Assembly: GCF_024124825.1 (NCBI RefSeq)
Contig: NZ_JAMXSS010000003.1
Location: forward strand, 1-46,242
Direction: 5' to 3'
Source of the DNA: Arthrobacter sp. H16F315
GTDB taxonomy: Bacteria > Actinomycetota > Actinomycetes > Actinomycetales > Micrococcaceae
Length of the DNA stretch: 46,242 nt
Shown here: in pieces, positions 7,016 through 15,833 of the stretch
Position numbering within the stretch: the stretch's first letter is position 1
Layout: each line of letters opens with the position of its first letter
Position numbers and translations under genes: made by a program
The notes under the pieces: generated by a model
The model's database searches: none
Told to the model about the DNA's origin: nothing
What the model saw: only the letters and a program-made list of their open reading frames with translations

Positions 7016-8094
7016 AACAAAGTTCATCGGCCGCTGTGTTGGCTGTAGCGGCGTTTCTTTTTGCCCCTGTCCTGATTGTGATGCTGTTCCTCGGGACCGG
7101 TGGTGCGAAGGCCGCCGCGTCTTGCGGGGTGGGCGGCACGAGCGTGGCAGTGGGGAACGTCCCTGCCAAGGTCGGAGCCTTTTCGGGAAAGCAGCTGGAG
7201 AACGCGGCAGCGATCATGAAGGCCGCCAAGGACCTCGGGTTGCCTGCGGCCGCTCAAATCCTTGGTGTGCAGGCAGCCATTGGTGAGTCCACCCTGAACG
7301 TCATCGACTATGGCGATGCAGCTGGCCCGGACTCCCGTGGCTTATTCCAGCAGCGCGCCAATGGCGCATGGGGGTCCTACGCGGACCGCATGGACCCGCA
7401 CACCAGCGCTACAAACTTCTTCAAAGCACTGACGAAGGTTTCCGGGTGGGAGCAGCTGGAGCCGAGCACGGCGATCCATCGGGTCCAGCGCAACGCCGTT
7501 GAGAACCACTATGCGCAGTTCCGTGCCCCTGCAGCTGAGATTGTGAAGGCCCTGGGCGGGGAGGCCGGCGCGGGCATTGACGCGTCCGGCGCGTGCCCCA
7601 GCGCCGGGGGAGCGGTCGTAGGGCAGCTGTCCGGCAAGTGGGTCCACCCTCTTGCCGGAGCCCCTATGACCAGCGGTTACGGCCCCCGTCCTGCCCCTCC
7701 GGGCACCGTCGGGGGAGTGCTGGCTAACTTCCACTACGGAATCGACTTCTCCACCCCCGGTCACGCGGGAACGATCGTGGCGGTGACGGATATGAAGATC
7801 GTCAAGGTCCGGAACCTTGACGGAACCTTTGGTACCGGCGTCACCGGCCAAACCACTGATGGCAAGTTGAGCATCGGTTACTACCACATGGAAGCCGGGT
7901 CCTTGAAGGTCAAGGAGGGCGACGTCGTTGCTGCCGGGACACCACTGGGAACCGAAGGGGCCACGGGCAACGTAACCGGCCGTCACCTGCACATGGAGTT
8001 CTTCCCCGGCGCGCTGCCTAACCCAATGGTCCCGATCAACCAGACCATAGACCCGGCCCCGATCCTCAAAGCACAAGGAGTGAACTTCCAGTGA
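7012..8094 (+). CDS. VirB1-like bifunctional peptidoglycan hydrolase (lysozyme-like plus M23)
   Basis: A 360-residue protein anchored by one membrane segment (about residues 8-28). Residues 60-180 form a lysozyme-like transglycosylase domain with a probable catalytic glutamate in AAIGES and the DSRGLFQQR motif of actinobacterial conjugation muramidases. Residues 210-335 are an M23 LytM-type endopeptidase with zinc ligands in HYGID (241-245) and HLH (325-327) and the YYHME strand. It opens the cell wall locally for assembly of the transfer channel. The GTG start at 7012 has GGAG upstream and overlaps the preceding stop. Domain assignments are firm. Confidence 0.85.
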   Translation: MKQSSSAAVLAVAAFLFAPVLIVMLFLGTGGAKAAASCGVGGTSVAVGNVPAKVGAFSGKQLENAAAIMKAAKDLGLPAAAQILGVQAAIGESTLNVIDYGDAAGPDSRGLFQQRANGAWGSYADRMDPHTSATNFFKALTKVSGWEQLEPSTAIHRVQRNAVENHYAQFRAPAAEIVKALGGEAGAGIDASGACPSAGGAVVGQLSGKWVHPLAGAPMTSGYGPRPAPPGTVGGVLANFHYGIDFSTPGHAGTIVAVTDMKIVKVRNLDGTFGTGVTGQTTDGKLSIGYYHMEAGSLKVKEGDVVAAGTPLGTEGATGNVTGRHLHMEFFPGALPNPMVPINQTIDPAPILKAQGVNFQ

Positions 8095-8582
8095 GTATCA
8101 ACAAATTCGGTTTCGTCGTGGCCGTGACCGCCGCCCTGGCTGGCTGCGCTGCCCCGGCATCAGAGACCGCCCCGGCGACGCCTGCCATCACAACGAACAT
8201 TCCCGTAGAGGACCCCGGCCACTCTGAAGATCACGGCGTTCCCGCCGTGACCTGGGACGCGGCCACTGAAGAGAAGGTCAAGGCTCTGGCCGCTGACCTG
8301 ATGGGCAAGTTCGCCCGCCCCGACCTGACGGACCGGGCGTGGTTCAACGCGTTGCAGCCGCACATGAGCGCTGACTACCAAGAGTCCGCGCAGTACATCG
8401 ATCCCGGCCGCATCCCGGTCCGGCAGATCGTGTCCGGCCCGGTACTGGTCCGGGAGAAGGGAAACCCCATGTCCGTCACGGCCGAGTTCACCACCAATAA
8501 CGGCCCATGGGTCCTGTCCCTCCACCGGACCGGGCAGGACGAGCCCTGGCTGATCACCAACATCGCACCCAAAGATTCCTGA
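8091..8582 (+). CDS. Transfer-operon lipoprotein
   Basis: A 163-residue protein with a lipoprotein signal peptide: basic start, hydrophobic core and the lipobox ALAGC, giving a lipidated Cys at about residue 20. A Thr/Pro/Ala-rich linker follows, then a compact domain from about residue 60 with FARPDLTDRAWFNALQPHMS and a beta-rich end. The layout resembles the small NTF2-like domains found in actinobacterial T4SS proteins, but this is uncertain. GTG overlaps the upstream stop, and AAGGAG lies nearby. It probably sits on the outer face of the membrane beside the hydrolase and channel. Confidence 0.65.
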   Translation: MSINKFGFVVAVTAALAGCAAPASETAPATPAITTNIPVEDPGHSEDHGVPAVTWDAATEEKVKALAADLMGKFARPDLTDRAWFNALQPHMSADYQESAQYIDPGRIPVRQIVSGPVLVREKGNPMSVTAEFTTNNGPWVLSLHRTGQDEPWLITNIAPKDS

Positions 8583-8618
8583 GCAGCATCACCACTCCGA
8601 AACGAAAGAGGTAGGCCC

Positions 8619-9938
8619 ATGGCCATCGAAAAATCGCTGATCCAGCCGGAACCGGTGATCAGCGCCATCATCAACGGTGACAACACCGGCGTCCTGAAAA
8701 TCAACGGGGAAGAACACCCCTACGAAGCCCTGGACGTCAACGATCTGCGGCAAGCGCTCATGAAGCGGGTCATCGGAGAAGCGGCCACGCTCGGCCGCCC
8801 GGTCCGCGTAACCTCCATGGATGACAGCGGGGTTTCATACCTCGTTGTCTCCCCAGCTGGGGAAGTCGAGGAAGAACAGCCAGAGGCTGTCCCGGAGGAC
8901 GCCAGCACGATCATTGAGCGCATTCCCTCGGCTACGTCCGCCACAACCACCGTCACCAAAGCCCCTGCGACGCCAGCTGCGCCAACCGCAGGGACATCGG
9001 CAGAAGCGCCCGCTACGCGCCGGTCCATCAGGGAGGCCAGCAGCTTTCTGGCCGCTCCCAGCGCCGTCGAACCAGCCAGCCAGGGTATCCGGGGATGGCT
9101 CAACAGCCTGGGCATGTCGTTGGCACCCTCGGAGGAAGAGCTGAGCGAACGCGAAGATATCCGGCTGGCCTCCAAGCACTTCGCCGGCACCCGCACCATC
9201 GCTGTAGCTAACCAGAAGGGCGGGTCGAACAAGACGCCTACCGTTGCCGACCTCGCGGCCGTGTTCGGCCGTAACGGCGGCAGTGTCGTGGCCTGGGACA
9301 ACAACCCCACCACGGGCACCCTGGGGTGGCGGACGGAAAAAGGGGATCACTCCCGGAGTGCACTGGATGTGATTGCGGCCGCCGATGCGCTGCTGTCGCC
9401 CACGGCCCAGTCAGCGGATATCAACGCGTTCGTGCACCACCAGAGCACGGACAAATACGACGTGCTGCGCTCCGATGCCGACGTGGCCGGTACACACGAA
9501 GTCACCGCTGAAGAGGTCGATATCCTGCACCGGGTTCTCTCCAAGTACTACCGGCTGATCCTCATGGATTCGGGCAACAACCACCGGAGCGCCGAGTGGA
9601 ACCGCATGATCGATCACGCGGACCAGTTGGTGGTTCCCACCACCAACGAAGAGGACCGGGTAGAGGCCGCTCTGTTGACCTTGCAGGGTCTGGACCTGAA
9701 AGGCGAACGCTCAGCTGACCTTGCTTCCAACGCCGTCGTGATCGTCTCCGAACGGCAACGGGGCGAAGCGCGGTTGTCCCAGGAGACGGCAGAGAAGTTC
9801 CGCCCCTACGTCCGGGACGTGGTGGTGGTGCCGTTCGATGAGGCCTTGAAGTCGGGCCAGATCCGTTTTGGCGCGCTTCAACCGGCGACCCGGAGGGCGT
9901 GGCTGCGGGCGGCAGCTGCGGTGGCGCGTGGGCTATGA
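8619..9938 (+). CDS. ParA/MinD-like ATPase of the conjugation operon with altered Walker A
   Basis: A 439-residue protein. Residues 1-190 are a non-catalytic, Ala/Thr/Pro-rich N-terminal region. From about residue 192 a deviant Walker ATPase begins: TIAVANQKGGSNKTPT, where the usual KGGxGKT[ST] has Asn in place of Gly, then VVAWDNNPTTGTLGWR (the DxNPTTG signature), and LILMDSGNN as the Walker A-prime/B strand. ParA-like genes in actinobacterial conjugation loci are thought to position the secretion machinery, like TadZ. GAAAGAGGTAGG precedes the ATG. Whether the altered P-loop still hydrolyses ATP is open. The next gene overlaps by ATGA. Confidence 0.75.
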   Translation: MAIEKSLIQPEPVISAIINGDNTGVLKINGEEHPYEALDVNDLRQALMKRVIGEAATLGRPVRVTSMDDSGVSYLVVSPAGEVEEEQPEAVPEDASTIIERIPSATSATTTVTKAPATPAAPTAGTSAEAPATRRSIREASSFLAAPSAVEPASQGIRGWLNSLGMSLAPSEEELSEREDIRLASKHFAGTRTIAVANQKGGSNKTPTVADLAAVFGRNGGSVVAWDNNPTTGTLGWRTEKGDHSRSALDVIAAADALLSPTAQSADINAFVHHQSTDKYDVLRSDADVAGTHEVTAEEVDILHRVLSKYYRLILMDSGNNHRSAEWNRMIDHADQLVVPTTNEEDRVEAALLTLQGLDLKGERSADLASNAVVIVSERQRGEARLSQETAEKFRPYVRDVVVVPFDEALKSGQIRFGALQPATRRAWLRAAAAVARGL

Positions 9939-10459
9939 CCGTGGCAGAGAAAACCGAGAACGTCAGTCCGTGGGTGACGGCCGCGCAAAGCATCGCCCCG
10001 GAAGTCCAGGCCGCTGCCCCTGAACCGGAGCCATCACCGGCAGCCGAGGAACAGCCAATGCCGTTCGTGGCCGCGCACGGCGGGGCCGGTGCCACAGCGT
10101 GGGCCGTGATCCTCGACGGCGCCGACCATGGCCAACAGTTGCCCGCTAATGGGGAACCGGCAGTGCTTGTTGCCCGTGCGAGCCTCCACGGCATCGACGC
10201 GGCCAAGGCTGCCATTGCCGCCCACGGACGGGCCGCGTTCAGCGCCGTCCTGATCGTCCCGGCCTCACCGGGACGCATGCCGCGTCTGATCCAGAACGAG
10301 CTCAAAGTTCTCGGCGGCGCGGTTCCCCTGGTACCCGCCCCGTGGGTGCCGGGTCTGCTGATCAAACGCTCTGCCCTGTCAGATTTCACTGACGTACCTG
10401 CGAAGGACCTGGAAAAGATCCGCACCGCACTTTCAACGATTAAAGGAGAAACGAAATGA
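9935..10459 (+). CDS. DUF6668-like conjugation protein
   Basis: A 174-residue protein starting MTVAEKTENVSPWVTAAQS. A proline-rich N-terminus leads to FVAAHGGAGATAWAVIL, a P-loop-like HGGAGAT segment lacking the Lys, then VLVARASLHGIDAAKAA and SPGRMPRLI. I recognise this from memory as the DUF6668 pattern seen beside ParA-like and SCO6880-like genes in actinobacterial integrative elements and plasmids. It may be a degenerate ParA relative that pairs with the upstream ATPase. The ATG at 9935 overlaps the previous stop; the longer frame from 9899 is inside that gene. Confidence 0.65.
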   Translation: MTVAEKTENVSPWVTAAQSIAPEVQAAAPEPEPSPAAEEQPMPFVAAHGGAGATAWAVILDGADHGQQLPANGEPAVLVARASLHGIDAAKAAIAAHGRAAFSAVLIVPASPGRMPRLIQNELKVLGGAVPLVPAPWVPGLLIKRSALSDFTDVPAKDLEKIRTALSTIKGETK

Positions 10460-10737
10460 CCGTTATGACCAAGCTGACCAACGTTGCAACCACCGTCGTG
10501 GCCGAGGCCAAGCCGCTGCCCAAGGAAGTCCAGGACGGGCTCGACACCGTTCTGATGTGGACGAAGATCATCGGCGGCTCCCTCGCCGTGCTGGGCCTGA
10601 TGGTTCTGTTTATCGGCCTGTTCTTCGCCCACCAGCGCGGCCGCGGTGAAGAGTTCATGGGCAAGGCCGGTTGGTGGCTGACCGGTGCTATTGGGTTGGG
10701 CACGGCCGGTGTTCTCGCTGCCCTGTTCGTCGGTTAG
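10456..10737 (+). CDS. Small two-helix membrane protein of the T4SS, VirB2/VirB3-like position
   Basis: A 93-residue protein with two hydrophobic helices (about residues 36-57 and 72-91) joined by a short basic loop HQRGRGEEF. The N-terminal 30 residues are amphipathic. In actinobacterial conjugation clusters a protein of this size and topology lies upstream of the TrbL-like gene and is a candidate pilin-like or inner-membrane scaffold subunit. ATG overlaps the upstream stop (ATGA). Pilin function is inference. Confidence 0.65.
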   Translation: MTVMTKLTNVATTVVAEAKPLPKEVQDGLDTVLMWTKIIGGSLAVLGLMVLFIGLFFAHQRGRGEEFMGKAGWWLTGAIGLGTAGVLAALFVG

Positions 10738-10745
10738 GAGAGCCC

Positions 10746-11447
10746 ATGCCTACGACAAAGAAGCCGCAAACGCTGCGCGGGAAGGTCGCCCTGTGGGCCT
10801 CCGTCCTCGTGGTGTTCGTCGTCGCGATTCTGTTGATCCTGATCGTGGTCAAGCCCTCCGGCCAGCCTGAACCGTCTGGACCGGTAGCCGTGGAAACACC
10901 CAAGAATGAGGGCGGCTGCAACGTCCCCGCAGGGGATATCTCTTCCAAACCAGCCATGCCCAAAGACCTCCGCTGGAACGCCGAGAAGGGCTGGACCTGG
11001 CCTGTCTCGGACACCTACGGCCCAACCAAGACCAAGGACGGATTCCCGGCCTGCTTCGCCCGCTCACCGCTCGGAGCAGCTCTGACGGCCGTCTCGATGA
11101 ACGCAGCCGGAAACCTGATTAACGCCCGTAAAGCCGGTGAGTTTTACGGCATAGATTCTCCGGGGAAGGAGGTTTTGCTCGCCAAAACACCTGATAAGGC
11201 GGCTATGACGGCACCCCCGTCATTTTCGGGTTTCATCGTGGACAGCTTCACCGGAAACGAAGCCTCCATAACGCTGGTCGTGGCCACGGCAGCGAGCAAC
11301 TCCGGGTACGCGGGGCTTCCCCTGACCTTCCAGTGGGTGGACGGGGACTGGAAACTCAAAATTCTTGACGACGGATCGACGTTCGTCGGCCAGCCCCCGG
11401 TCCCGGTCAAGGGCGGATTTGTTGAATGGAGTGCGTCAAATGGCTGA
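10746..11447 (+). CDS. Single-pass membrane protein of the conjugation operon
   Basis: A 233-residue protein starting MPTTKKPQTLRGKVALW. Membrane helix at about residues 16-38, then a Pro/Gly linker and an external domain beginning CNVPAGD. The domain has W-P-V-S-D-T-Y-G-P-T and FARSPLGAALTA, as in T4SS proteins encoded beside SCO6880 homologues (DUF8175-like in my memory). Two cysteines (GGC, PAC) may form a disulphide outside the cell. TTAGGAGAGCCC precedes the ATG at 10746. It probably bridges the membrane complex and the cell wall. Confidence 0.65.
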   Translation: MPTTKKPQTLRGKVALWASVLVVFVVAILLILIVVKPSGQPEPSGPVAVETPKNEGGCNVPAGDISSKPAMPKDLRWNAEKGWTWPVSDTYGPTKTKDGFPACFARSPLGAALTAVSMNAAGNLINARKAGEFYGIDSPGKEVLLAKTPDKAAMTAPPSFSGFIVDSFTGNEASITLVVATAASNSGYAGLPLTFQWVDGDWKLKILDDGSTFVGQPPVPVKGGFVEWSASNG

Positions 11448-12816
11448 TTGCAATCCTTTGACCGACGGTGCAGCCTGCGTGGCGGGAAAGGTGATCGGCG
11501 GCGTCGTTGGCGGCGCGAAGGATGCTGCCGCGGGTGCGGTGAACTCTGCCGTGGACTCCGGGGCCAACGGCCTCGGTGAAACCATGATGGGAGCCTGGGA
11601 TTCGATTATGAAGGGCTTCCTGACGTCCTGGCTGGATTCCGGAATGCTCGTCAGTCTGGACGGCGCGTCCATGCAGTGGCTCGGGGACCAGTTGCAGGTG
11701 ATCAGCATCTTCCTCGCCACGATCGGCATCATGGTCGCGTGCGTGTGGACGATGGTCCACGCGCGAGGTGATCAGGCCGTGAAGGTCTCCAAGGCCCTGC
11801 TGATGACGTTCCTGGTGACCACCCTGGGAACAGCGTTGATGCAGGTTGCCATTCCTGCCGGTGACGCCTTCGCGAAGTGGATCCTTAACGAGGCCGGTGT
11901 AACGGTTTCCGGATACGGCGCGATTGGTCCCGCCTCGCAGGCGACCGGTTCCATTGGTGCGGGCCTGGCGATTATTGCCGGGATTTTCGGGGTGATTGCC
12001 ACTTTGTTGCAGTGGATCATCATGATTATCCGCGCCACAGTCCTGCCGCTTTTGATTGCGTTTTGGCCGGTGGCTGCGGCGGCCGCGATGATCCGCGGCG
12101 CTGAAGGCGGGTTTGCGACGATCACGAAGTGGTTGATTGCCTTCCTGATCTACAAGCCGGTGGCGGCGATCATTTACGCGTTCGCGTGGAAGCTGAAATC
12201 AGGCGGTGACGGTATTGGAGGCGTCATCAACGGCATGTTGCTGCTGGTGCTGGCTGTGGCTGCCCTTCCGGCGATCATGAAGCTCCTGGGCCCTGCAACC
12301 TCCGCGATGGGTTCAGCTGCGGGCGGGACCATGGCCATGGCGGCCGGTGCCGCTGTCGTCTCTGCTGGTGTGGCCGGGGGAGCAGCCATCGCCACGGGCG
12401 GCGGCTCTGCTGCTGCCGCTGCCGGTGCTGCTGGCAGGGCCGGCACGGCTGGTTCCGGCATGTCCATGGCCCAGGGGGCATCGGTTTCCTCCGGGTCCTC
12501 CGGAGGGTCTGTCTTGGGCGGTGGAGGAGGTTCATCCGGTGGCAGCGGCCCGTCCGGCCCCTCCGGGGGTAACGGCCTCTCGGGTGCACATGGTTCTTCC
12601 GGGGCCAGCGGTGGGACGGGTTCGGGTGGGTCCTCAGCTGGTGGTGCTGGTCCTTCGGCCGGGCAGCCGTCTTCTGGTGGGGTCGTGGCCGGTGGTTCGC
12701 CGTCCACTGGCGCTTCCGGGTCGAAAGCAGGAATTCACGCAGCTGCCCAGTCTCTGGGTGGGTCTGTAGCCCAAGGGGCACAAGACGCTGACGGAAAGGG
12801 CGTGTTGGGATCATGA
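11440..12816 (+). CDS. TrbL/VirB6-like multi-spanning T4SS channel protein
   Basis: A 458-residue protein. After an amphipathic N-terminus with two cysteines there are about six membrane segments between residues 65 and 310, including VISIFLATIGIMVACVW and LLLVLAVAALPAIMKLL. Residues 310-440 are very low complexity, rich in Gly, Ser and Ala with repeated SGG/SGP units. This plan, polytopic core plus disordered glycine-rich tail, is typical of TrbL/VirB6-type subunits in Gram-positive T4SSs. It starts inside the end of the previous gene (8-base overlap). The strong proline-rich reading frame on the opposite strand is a by-product of the repeats. Confidence 0.75.
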   Translation: MADCNPLTDGAACVAGKVIGGVVGGAKDAAAGAVNSAVDSGANGLGETMMGAWDSIMKGFLTSWLDSGMLVSLDGASMQWLGDQLQVISIFLATIGIMVACVWTMVHARGDQAVKVSKALLMTFLVTTLGTALMQVAIPAGDAFAKWILNEAGVTVSGYGAIGPASQATGSIGAGLAIIAGIFGVIATLLQWIIMIIRATVLPLLIAFWPVAAAAAMIRGAEGGFATITKWLIAFLIYKPVAAIIYAFAWKLKSGGDGIGGVINGMLLLVLAVAALPAIMKLLGPATSAMGSAAGGTMAMAAGAAVVSAGVAGGAAIATGGGSAAAAAGAAGRAGTAGSGMSMAQGASVSSGSSGGSVLGGGGGSSGGSGPSGPSGGNGLSGAHGSSGASGGTGSGGSSAGGAGPSAGQPSSGGVVAGGSPSTGASGSKAGIHAAAQSLGGSVAQGAQDADGKGVLGS

Positions 12817-14321
12817 GCGATAACGTTCCCCAGGAAAAATTCGGGAACTGGCTTCAGCCGGCGTCCCCTGGCCTGTACGGGTTGAGCCTGCCAGCGGTGA
12901 TTGTCAGCGCTGCCGGTTTGGTCCTCGGCCTGTTGTTGCTGATGCGCGGCTTCTATCTCGCCGCTGTGCTCCTTGTGCTGGTCGCGGCCATGATTGTGCT
13001 GCTGGGCATGGTGAAGTTTGGTGGAACCACGATCATTGCCAAGGTCACTGATCGGTTGTCCCTAGCGTCCCGGAACGCCTCGGGTTCGTCGTTTTACGTC
13101 ACCGGGGCTTTGTCGACGCTTCCCCCTGAGGATGCTGAGCGCCTTCCCGGTGCGCTGCTGGACGTGGATACGATTTCGGGTACGGACGGGCTGGGCCGTG
13201 AGTATTCGCTGCTGCACCACAAGTCCGTGGGTCAGCTGGCGGCCGTGTTCGGGTGCTCCCCGGACGGCGCTGCCATGCAGGAGCAATCGACGGTGAATTC
13301 ACAGGTGTCCAAGTTCGGCGTCTGGCTTTCGTCCCTGAGCGTCGAAGAGGGCCTGACCGGTGCCACCGTCGTGGTTGACTCCGCCTCTGAGTCCTCGGCC
13401 GGCACCTGCGCCGCGATCCGTGAAGACGTGGTGCCGGGGGCACCGGACTTCGCCAAGGAAGTCCTGGACCACGCCGTGGGCACCCTCCCGGCACGGTCGG
13501 CGGTGCTGAACGTGTACGCCACGATGGTCTGGGACGCCGAAACGCTGGGGGCCTCGGAGAAGGACGTGTCCTCCGCTGTTGCCGAGGTCGCTTCCCGTCT
13601 GCCGGCGCAGAGCGAAATGCTCAGCGACGCCGGGGCAGGTGCCCCGGAACCTCTGGTCGAGGCGGAACTGGCCCATATCGCGCAGCTGGCGTATCAGCCG
13701 ATGCGTGATCAGGAAATGGCGTTGGATGCCCTGAACGGCCGCCAGTCCGTGAAGGACTGGCAGCACGCCGGTCCGGGATTCTTCGATGATTCCCAAGGCC
13801 GGGTCGTGTTCCACGACGGTGTTGCTTCCATGACGCTGATGATGACCGTGCCTCCCGGAGCGCACATCACCTCGAGGAGCTTTGACCGGATTTTCGGACC
13901 GAACTCCAAGTTCCTCCGCAAGCGGGTGGCACTGTTCTACCGGCCGGTGGACCCCGGATCGGGGGCCAAGGTTGTCGATAAGTTGGTCAAAACTGCTGAC
14001 TGGAAAATCAGCACCCGCAAAGGCCGGCCAACGTCCTGGGACCGGGCGGCCAAGGCCGTGGCAGAGAAGACCGAAGAGGAACTGGCAACAGGTGCCAGGC
14101 TCTCGCTGTTTTCGATGATGGTCACGGTGACGTTCTCCCCGGATGAGAAGTCCTACCGGGATGCGCTGAACCAGGTGAAGTCTCTGATGAACCAGCTCAT
14201 CATGCCGTACCGGTTCGTTGAGCACGCCGGTTCGGCCGCCTTCCACACCACGCTTCCTTTCGGTGTGCTGCCGTGGCGCTACTCCGGCTCTCCCCTCTGG
14301 CTCGGAAAGGGAACGAACTAA
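12813..14321 (+). CDS. SCO6880-like T4SS protein
   Basis: A 502-residue protein. Two closely spaced membrane helices (about residues 28-70) form a PrgI-like N-terminus; a large cytosolic domain follows, with SSFYVTGALSTLPP, LGREYSLLHHKSVGQLAAVF and a C-terminal FHTTLPFGVLPWRYSG. This matches the SCO6880 family known from Streptomyces-type conjugation loci, where it stands in for the N-terminal domain of VirB4. No P-loop is present, consistent with the family. ATGA overlap upstream and TAATG overlap downstream tie it to the VirB4-like ATPase. Confidence 0.8.
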   Translation: MSDNVPQEKFGNWLQPASPGLYGLSLPAVIVSAAGLVLGLLLLMRGFYLAAVLLVLVAAMIVLLGMVKFGGTTIIAKVTDRLSLASRNASGSSFYVTGALSTLPPEDAERLPGALLDVDTISGTDGLGREYSLLHHKSVGQLAAVFGCSPDGAAMQEQSTVNSQVSKFGVWLSSLSVEEGLTGATVVVDSASESSAGTCAAIREDVVPGAPDFAKEVLDHAVGTLPARSAVLNVYATMVWDAETLGASEKDVSSAVAEVASRLPAQSEMLSDAGAGAPEPLVEAELAHIAQLAYQPMRDQEMALDALNGRQSVKDWQHAGPGFFDDSQGRVVFHDGVASMTLMMTVPPGAHITSRSFDRIFGPNSKFLRKRVALFYRPVDPGSGAKVVDKLVKTADWKISTRKGRPTSWDRAAKAVAEKTEEELATGARLSLFSMMVTVTFSPDEKSYRDALNQVKSLMNQLIMPYRFVEHAGSAAFHTTLPFGVLPWRYSGSPLWLGKGTN

Positions 14322-15833
14322 TGTCCAGCAAAAAGGCACCTGAAACCAAGCACTTCAAAACGTCCAAGGGCTTTACCGGATTCGGCGGAGGCCGCTGGGG
14401 CAAGCGTCCCAAGCCTCCGCAGTGGTATTCGTCCTCTAACCAGCTGTGCGGGATCTACCCTTTCTCAGCCGGGACGTCCCGGCCGAACCTGGGCACCCCG
14501 TTAGGCCGGGACATGAACGTGGGCACTGCGGTGGCCGGGGATATGAAGTCCTGGTATGACGCCGGCCTGATTTCGTCGGCCACGATGATGCTCTTTGGCT
14601 TGAACGGCAACGGCAAGTCCTCGGTCGCGCAGCGGTTCATCTACTCCATGGCCGCACGCGGCATCGTTCCGATGGTCTTTGACCCGCTGAAGGATGAATA
14701 CGGCGAGATGATCGAACTTATGGGCGGGAAACGATTCAGTTTCGGCCCACGCGGGAAGGACCGCATCAACCTGATGCACCTCGGGGCGTTGGGAGAGGCG
14801 GCACAGAAGATCGGCGGGAAACTCGGGGAAGAACTGCTCCAGGAAGCCATCGGCAAGGCCGTGGACATGGTAGCCCTGGTCGTACAGATCAACCGCGGCC
14901 GCCCGCTGGAGGACTTCGAAGATACCGCGCTGGATTTGCTGGTCCGTTCGGTCATCAAACGGGTCCGGAACGCTTCTCCGCACGATCTGAAGGCCGCGTT
15001 CCTGAACCCGCCTCCGGAAGTTCTCTCGGCTGTCGCCTGCAACAGCCCGGAAGAGTTTCTTTCCGAGTACCGGACGCTGCACCTGTCAGTGCTCGCCATG
15101 CTCAACGGCCAGATGGGGCCGCTGATCGGCGGCAGCGATGCCATGTCCGTGCCGCTGGGCAATCCGGGCGGGTTCTGCTTCGATACCTCCTCCATCCCGG
15201 CTTCGAACACCAAGCTCCTGTCGGCGGCCATGCTGGCGACCTGGAACATCGGTTTCTCCGCGATCGATGCTCACTGGGAAATCTCCCAGCATGATCCGTC
15301 CGTCCACTGGGGCGGCTATCTGGCCGTCCAGGACGAGTTTTGGTATCCGATGCGTGCCTGTGAAGGCATCATCGACCGGGCAGACCGTATCGGTCGGACC
15401 AACCGTGGCCTGGGTGTCAGTGAACTGAAGATCACCCACAGCCCCAAGGACTTCCTGTCGCTGCCCAACGAGAAGGACCGCGCCACAGCCAAGGGCTTCG
15501 CCCAGCGCAGCGGCATCCTGGGTCTCATGGCCCTGTCCCTTCGATGACCTGCACGAGCTCAGCGCGGTTCAGCCGCTCAACGCCAGGGAAATTGAAACCG
15601 TGAACAGCTTCAACACCCCGCCTGACTGGAAGCCGAAATTCAACCCCGACGGGACCCCGGCTCCCCCTCCCGGCGCCGGAAAGATTTTGCTGAAGGTGCC
15701 GGGCCGGGCCGGGATTCCGGTCAAGATGACCCTGACCGACATTGAAAAGAAGCACCACGTCACCGACGAACGCAGCAAACGGTTCGTGCCGACGGAAGTT
15801 CAAGACGCTGAGATGGAAGGGGCGGCCGCCTGA
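14321..15833 (+). pseudogene. VirB4-like conjugation ATPase with apparent frameshift near the C-terminus
   Basis: From ATG 14321 the frame gives 408 residues with a Walker A GLNGNGKSS at 93-101, a Walker B region around YLAVQDEFW and ends GLMALSLR at TGA 15545. The expected family C-terminus continues in another frame: DLHELSAVQPLNAREIE, then GKILLKVPGRAGIPVKM, ending 15833. Removing a single base between 15537 and 15545 (for example T15545) restores SLR-DLHEL in one 503-residue protein. So this is either a one-base insertion, an assembly error, or translational +1 shifting at CGA-TGA-C. It is the energising ATPase of the channel; loss of the tail would probably impair transfer. Confidence 0.7.

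Noticed and set aside
12174..12707. Proline/alanine-rich open frame on the minus strand
   Set aside because: It is the complement of the Gly/Ser repeat tail of the TrbL-like protein and has no ribosome-binding site.
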